Shown here: positions 62,699 through 64,000 of the stretch, one piece after another | Layout: each line of letters opens with the position of its first letter | Position numbering within the stretch: position 1 is the stretch's first letter | Position numbers and translations under genes: made by a program | NCBI RefSeq assembly: GCF_032930845.1 | Contig: NZ_CP136758.1 | Span: 744,001-808,000 of the forward strand | Origin: Parvularcula sp. LCG005 | GTDB lineage: Bacteria > Pseudomonadota > Alphaproteobacteria > Caulobacterales > Parvularculaceae | Length of the DNA: 64,000 bases | Direction: 5' to 3' | Notes under the pieces: model-generated | Database searches by the model: none | What the model was told of the DNA's origin: nothing | The model's input: only the letters and a program-made list of their open reading frames with translations

Positions 62699-62818
62699 GC
62701 CCGACCCTTAAATAGACCAGGTTAACAGGAAGCGAGTGCCTGCCACACTCTTGCATCAGAGACGAGCGGAATTCGCGTGAACTGACAAGCCTTCACCGGC
62801 GATTCAGCCTTCTGTGTC

Positions 62819-64000
62819 ATGGTCAACGAAAGGTTTGCGGCATCTGGCGTCGTTAAAATCGAAAAGGACAGGCTCGCGTACATGGGCGTAGCAAGTTTTG
62901 AGAGTGCGGAGAACGGCGAAGCCCTTCGGCTGATCGCCCGTGGCGCGTGGACGCTCGAGGATGGTTTGGCCAGCCTCGACCGGCGCCTGCGGGAGTTTAC
63001 GGCCACGACCATGGACCGCCCGCTCAGCATCGACATGTCTGAGGTCGAACGTCTCGATACCGTTGGCGCCATGATGCTGCAGCGGGTGATGCGCGCCTGC
63101 GGCGAGCGTGCTGAGTCCACCGACCTTCTCCTTGGCTTTCGCGGCACGACACCGCGTCAGGAGCAGTTGCTGATCCGCGCCGGTGAGAACATGACGCCGT
63201 GCGATTTCGACGGCCCCCACCGGAAATCGTTTCTGTTGATGCTGGAGCGTCTGGGCCGCGGTACGGTTCACGCCGGTAATGACGCCCTGAGTATTCTGAG
63301 CTTTGTCGGCGCGGTCACCGCGCGACTTGGCGGGACATTCACCCATCCCCAGCGTTTTCGCCTGACCCCCATGGTGCACCACATGGAGGAGGCCGGTCTC
63401 GACGCCACGCCAATCGTCGGGCTGATGTCGTTCCTCATCGGTGCTGTCGTTGCCTTCATGGGCGCCAGGGTTCTGGCCAGTTTCGGGGCCTCCGTCTTCA
63501 CTGTCGAACTCGTCGGCATCGCGGTTTTGCGCGAATTTGGCGTTCTTCTGACCGCCATCCTCGTGGCTGGCCGCTCAGGCAGCGCGTTCACGGCCCAGAT
63601 CGGGTCGATGAAACTGCGCGAGGAAATTGACGCCATGGAAGTCATGGGGATCCATCCCCTCGACGCCCTCGTTGTGCCGCGCACGCTTGCCCTCATGCTG
63701 ACCCTGCCGGTGCTCGCCTTTATCGCCTCGTTCCTGGGCGTGCTGGGCGGCGGTGTCGTCGGATGGTTGGCACTGGATATTCCGCCCACGCTATTTATGG
63801 CCCGGATGCAGGAGATCGTCGTCGTCTCCAACCTGATGGTTGGTCTCGTCAAGGCGCCGTTCTTCGCTTTCGCGATCGCTGTTGTGGGCTGTTATCATGG
63901 GATGCAGGTGGCCAATTCTGCTGAGGATCTTGGCCGTCGTACCACCATGTCCGTCGTCCAGTCGCTGTTCCTCGTTATTCTGATCGATGCGCTGTTCGCC
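62819..64000 (+). CDS. MlaE-type lipid ABC transporter permease with N-terminal STAS domain (3' truncated by window edge)
   Basis: At least 394 residues, open to the right edge. Residues about 30-115 form a STAS-like domain (PLSIDMSEVERLDTVGAMML). From about 190 on it is the MlaE permease: GLMSFLIGAVVAFMGARVLASFGASVFTVELVGIAVLREFGVLLTAILVAGRSGSAFTAQIGSMKLREEIDAMEVMG, then VPRTLALMLTLPVLAFIA and VKAPFFAFAIAVVGCYHGMQV. Such permeases move phospholipid for outer-membrane asymmetry (Mla) and pair with an MlaF ATPase and MlaD, expected just past the window. Start ATG 62819; ATG 62882 is an alternative. Confidence 0.93.
   Translation, partial: MVNERFAASGVVKIEKDRLAYMGVASFESAENGEALRLIARGAWTLEDGLASLDRRLREFTATTMDRPLSIDMSEVERLDTVGAMMLQRVMRACGERAESTDLLLGFRGTTPRQEQLLIRAGENMTPCDFDGPHRKSFLLMLERLGRGTVHAGNDALSILSFVGAVTARLGGTFTHPQRFRLTPMVHHMEEAGLDATPIVGLMSFLIGAVVAFMGARVLASFGASVFTVELVGIAVLREFGVLLTAILVAGRSGSAFTAQIGSMKLREEIDAMEVMGIHPLDALVVPRTLALMLTLPVLAFIASFLGVLGGGVVGWLALDIPPTLFMARMQEIVVVSNLMVGLVKAPFFAFAIAVVGCYHGMQVANSAEDLGRRTTMSVVQSLFLVILIDALFA

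Noticed and set aside
62706-62724. TTAA-N10-TTAAC upstream of the CHASE2/MlaE pair
   Set aside because: The spacing is 10, not 7, so it does not fit the CtrA consensus.

Overview
The window is a 64 kb piece of GC-rich chromosomal backbone from an alphaproteobacterium. The lineage is shown by an ntrYX pair beside dusB, the plsX-fabH-ihfA-merR block, a CpdR-type response regulator with a CtrA box upstream, an mmgR/suhB-type small RNA, a DUF1489 protein, a bactofilin/M23 pair and a class II DAHP synthase. The bactofilin, CpdR and a PEP-CTERM protein suggest a Caulobacterales/Parvularculales-like (Hyphomonas, Maricaulis, Parvularcula type) marine bacterium; this placement is inference. I saw no insertion sequence, prophage, CRISPR array or rRNA. 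Genes are tightly packed: many start/stop overlaps (ATGA, GTGA, TTGA) and three convergent pairs whose stop codons overlap each other.

Layout. 1-4.3 kb: truncated dusB, then ntrY-ntrX (nitrogen/redox two-component system). 4.5-9.2 kb: DUF502 membrane protein, PEP-CTERM secreted protein, then recG, a TerB-like protein and an S4 RNA-binding protein on the minus strand. 9.2-17.6 kb: an exported metallo-beta-lactamase-fold protein with a long acidic tail, class II DAHP synthase, an exported glycosidase-like protein, a Gfo/Idh/MocA oxidoreductase plus DegT aminotransferase pair (nucleotide-sugar amination), glutamine-dependent NAD synthetase and a YHS protein. 17.6-24.2 kb: tRNA-Pro(GGG), an OafA-SGNH acyltransferase, merR, ihfA, fabH, plsX and a GT4 glycosyltransferase (envelope and lipid synthesis). 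24.4-27.4 kb: the mmgR-like sRNA, N-formylglutamate amidohydrolase, cpdR, a small membrane protein, a PNKP-like HAD phosphatase and tRNA-Val(CAC).

27.6-34.6 kb is a signalling cluster: a 1160-residue cytosolic multi-PAS hybrid kinase, a single-domain response regulator, an HPt protein and a second membrane kinase with a PilJ-like sensor. The two kinases are clearly paralogous over much of their length and flank the receiver and HPt proteins. They look like a self-contained phosphorelay and are the best candidate here for an undescribed system. 34.7-40.7 kb: LysE and TauE/SafE transporters, DusA, a membrane-anchored GH24 lysozyme, DUF1489 and proteins of unknown function. 40.7-44.4 kb: bactofilin and M23 peptidase, DUF455 ferritin-like protein, and a Bcp peroxiredoxin. 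44.4-54.9 kb: a giant AsmA-like protein, a VTT-domain protein, then the complete rod-shape operon mreB-mreC-mreD-mrdA-rodA and a second HPt protein. 55-64 kb: NSS sodium symporter, prolyl aminopeptidase, a lipoprotein, TetR regulator and MFS transporter, a CHASE2 protein with an apparently dead cyclase domain, and the start of an MlaE-type lipid-transport permease that runs off the end.
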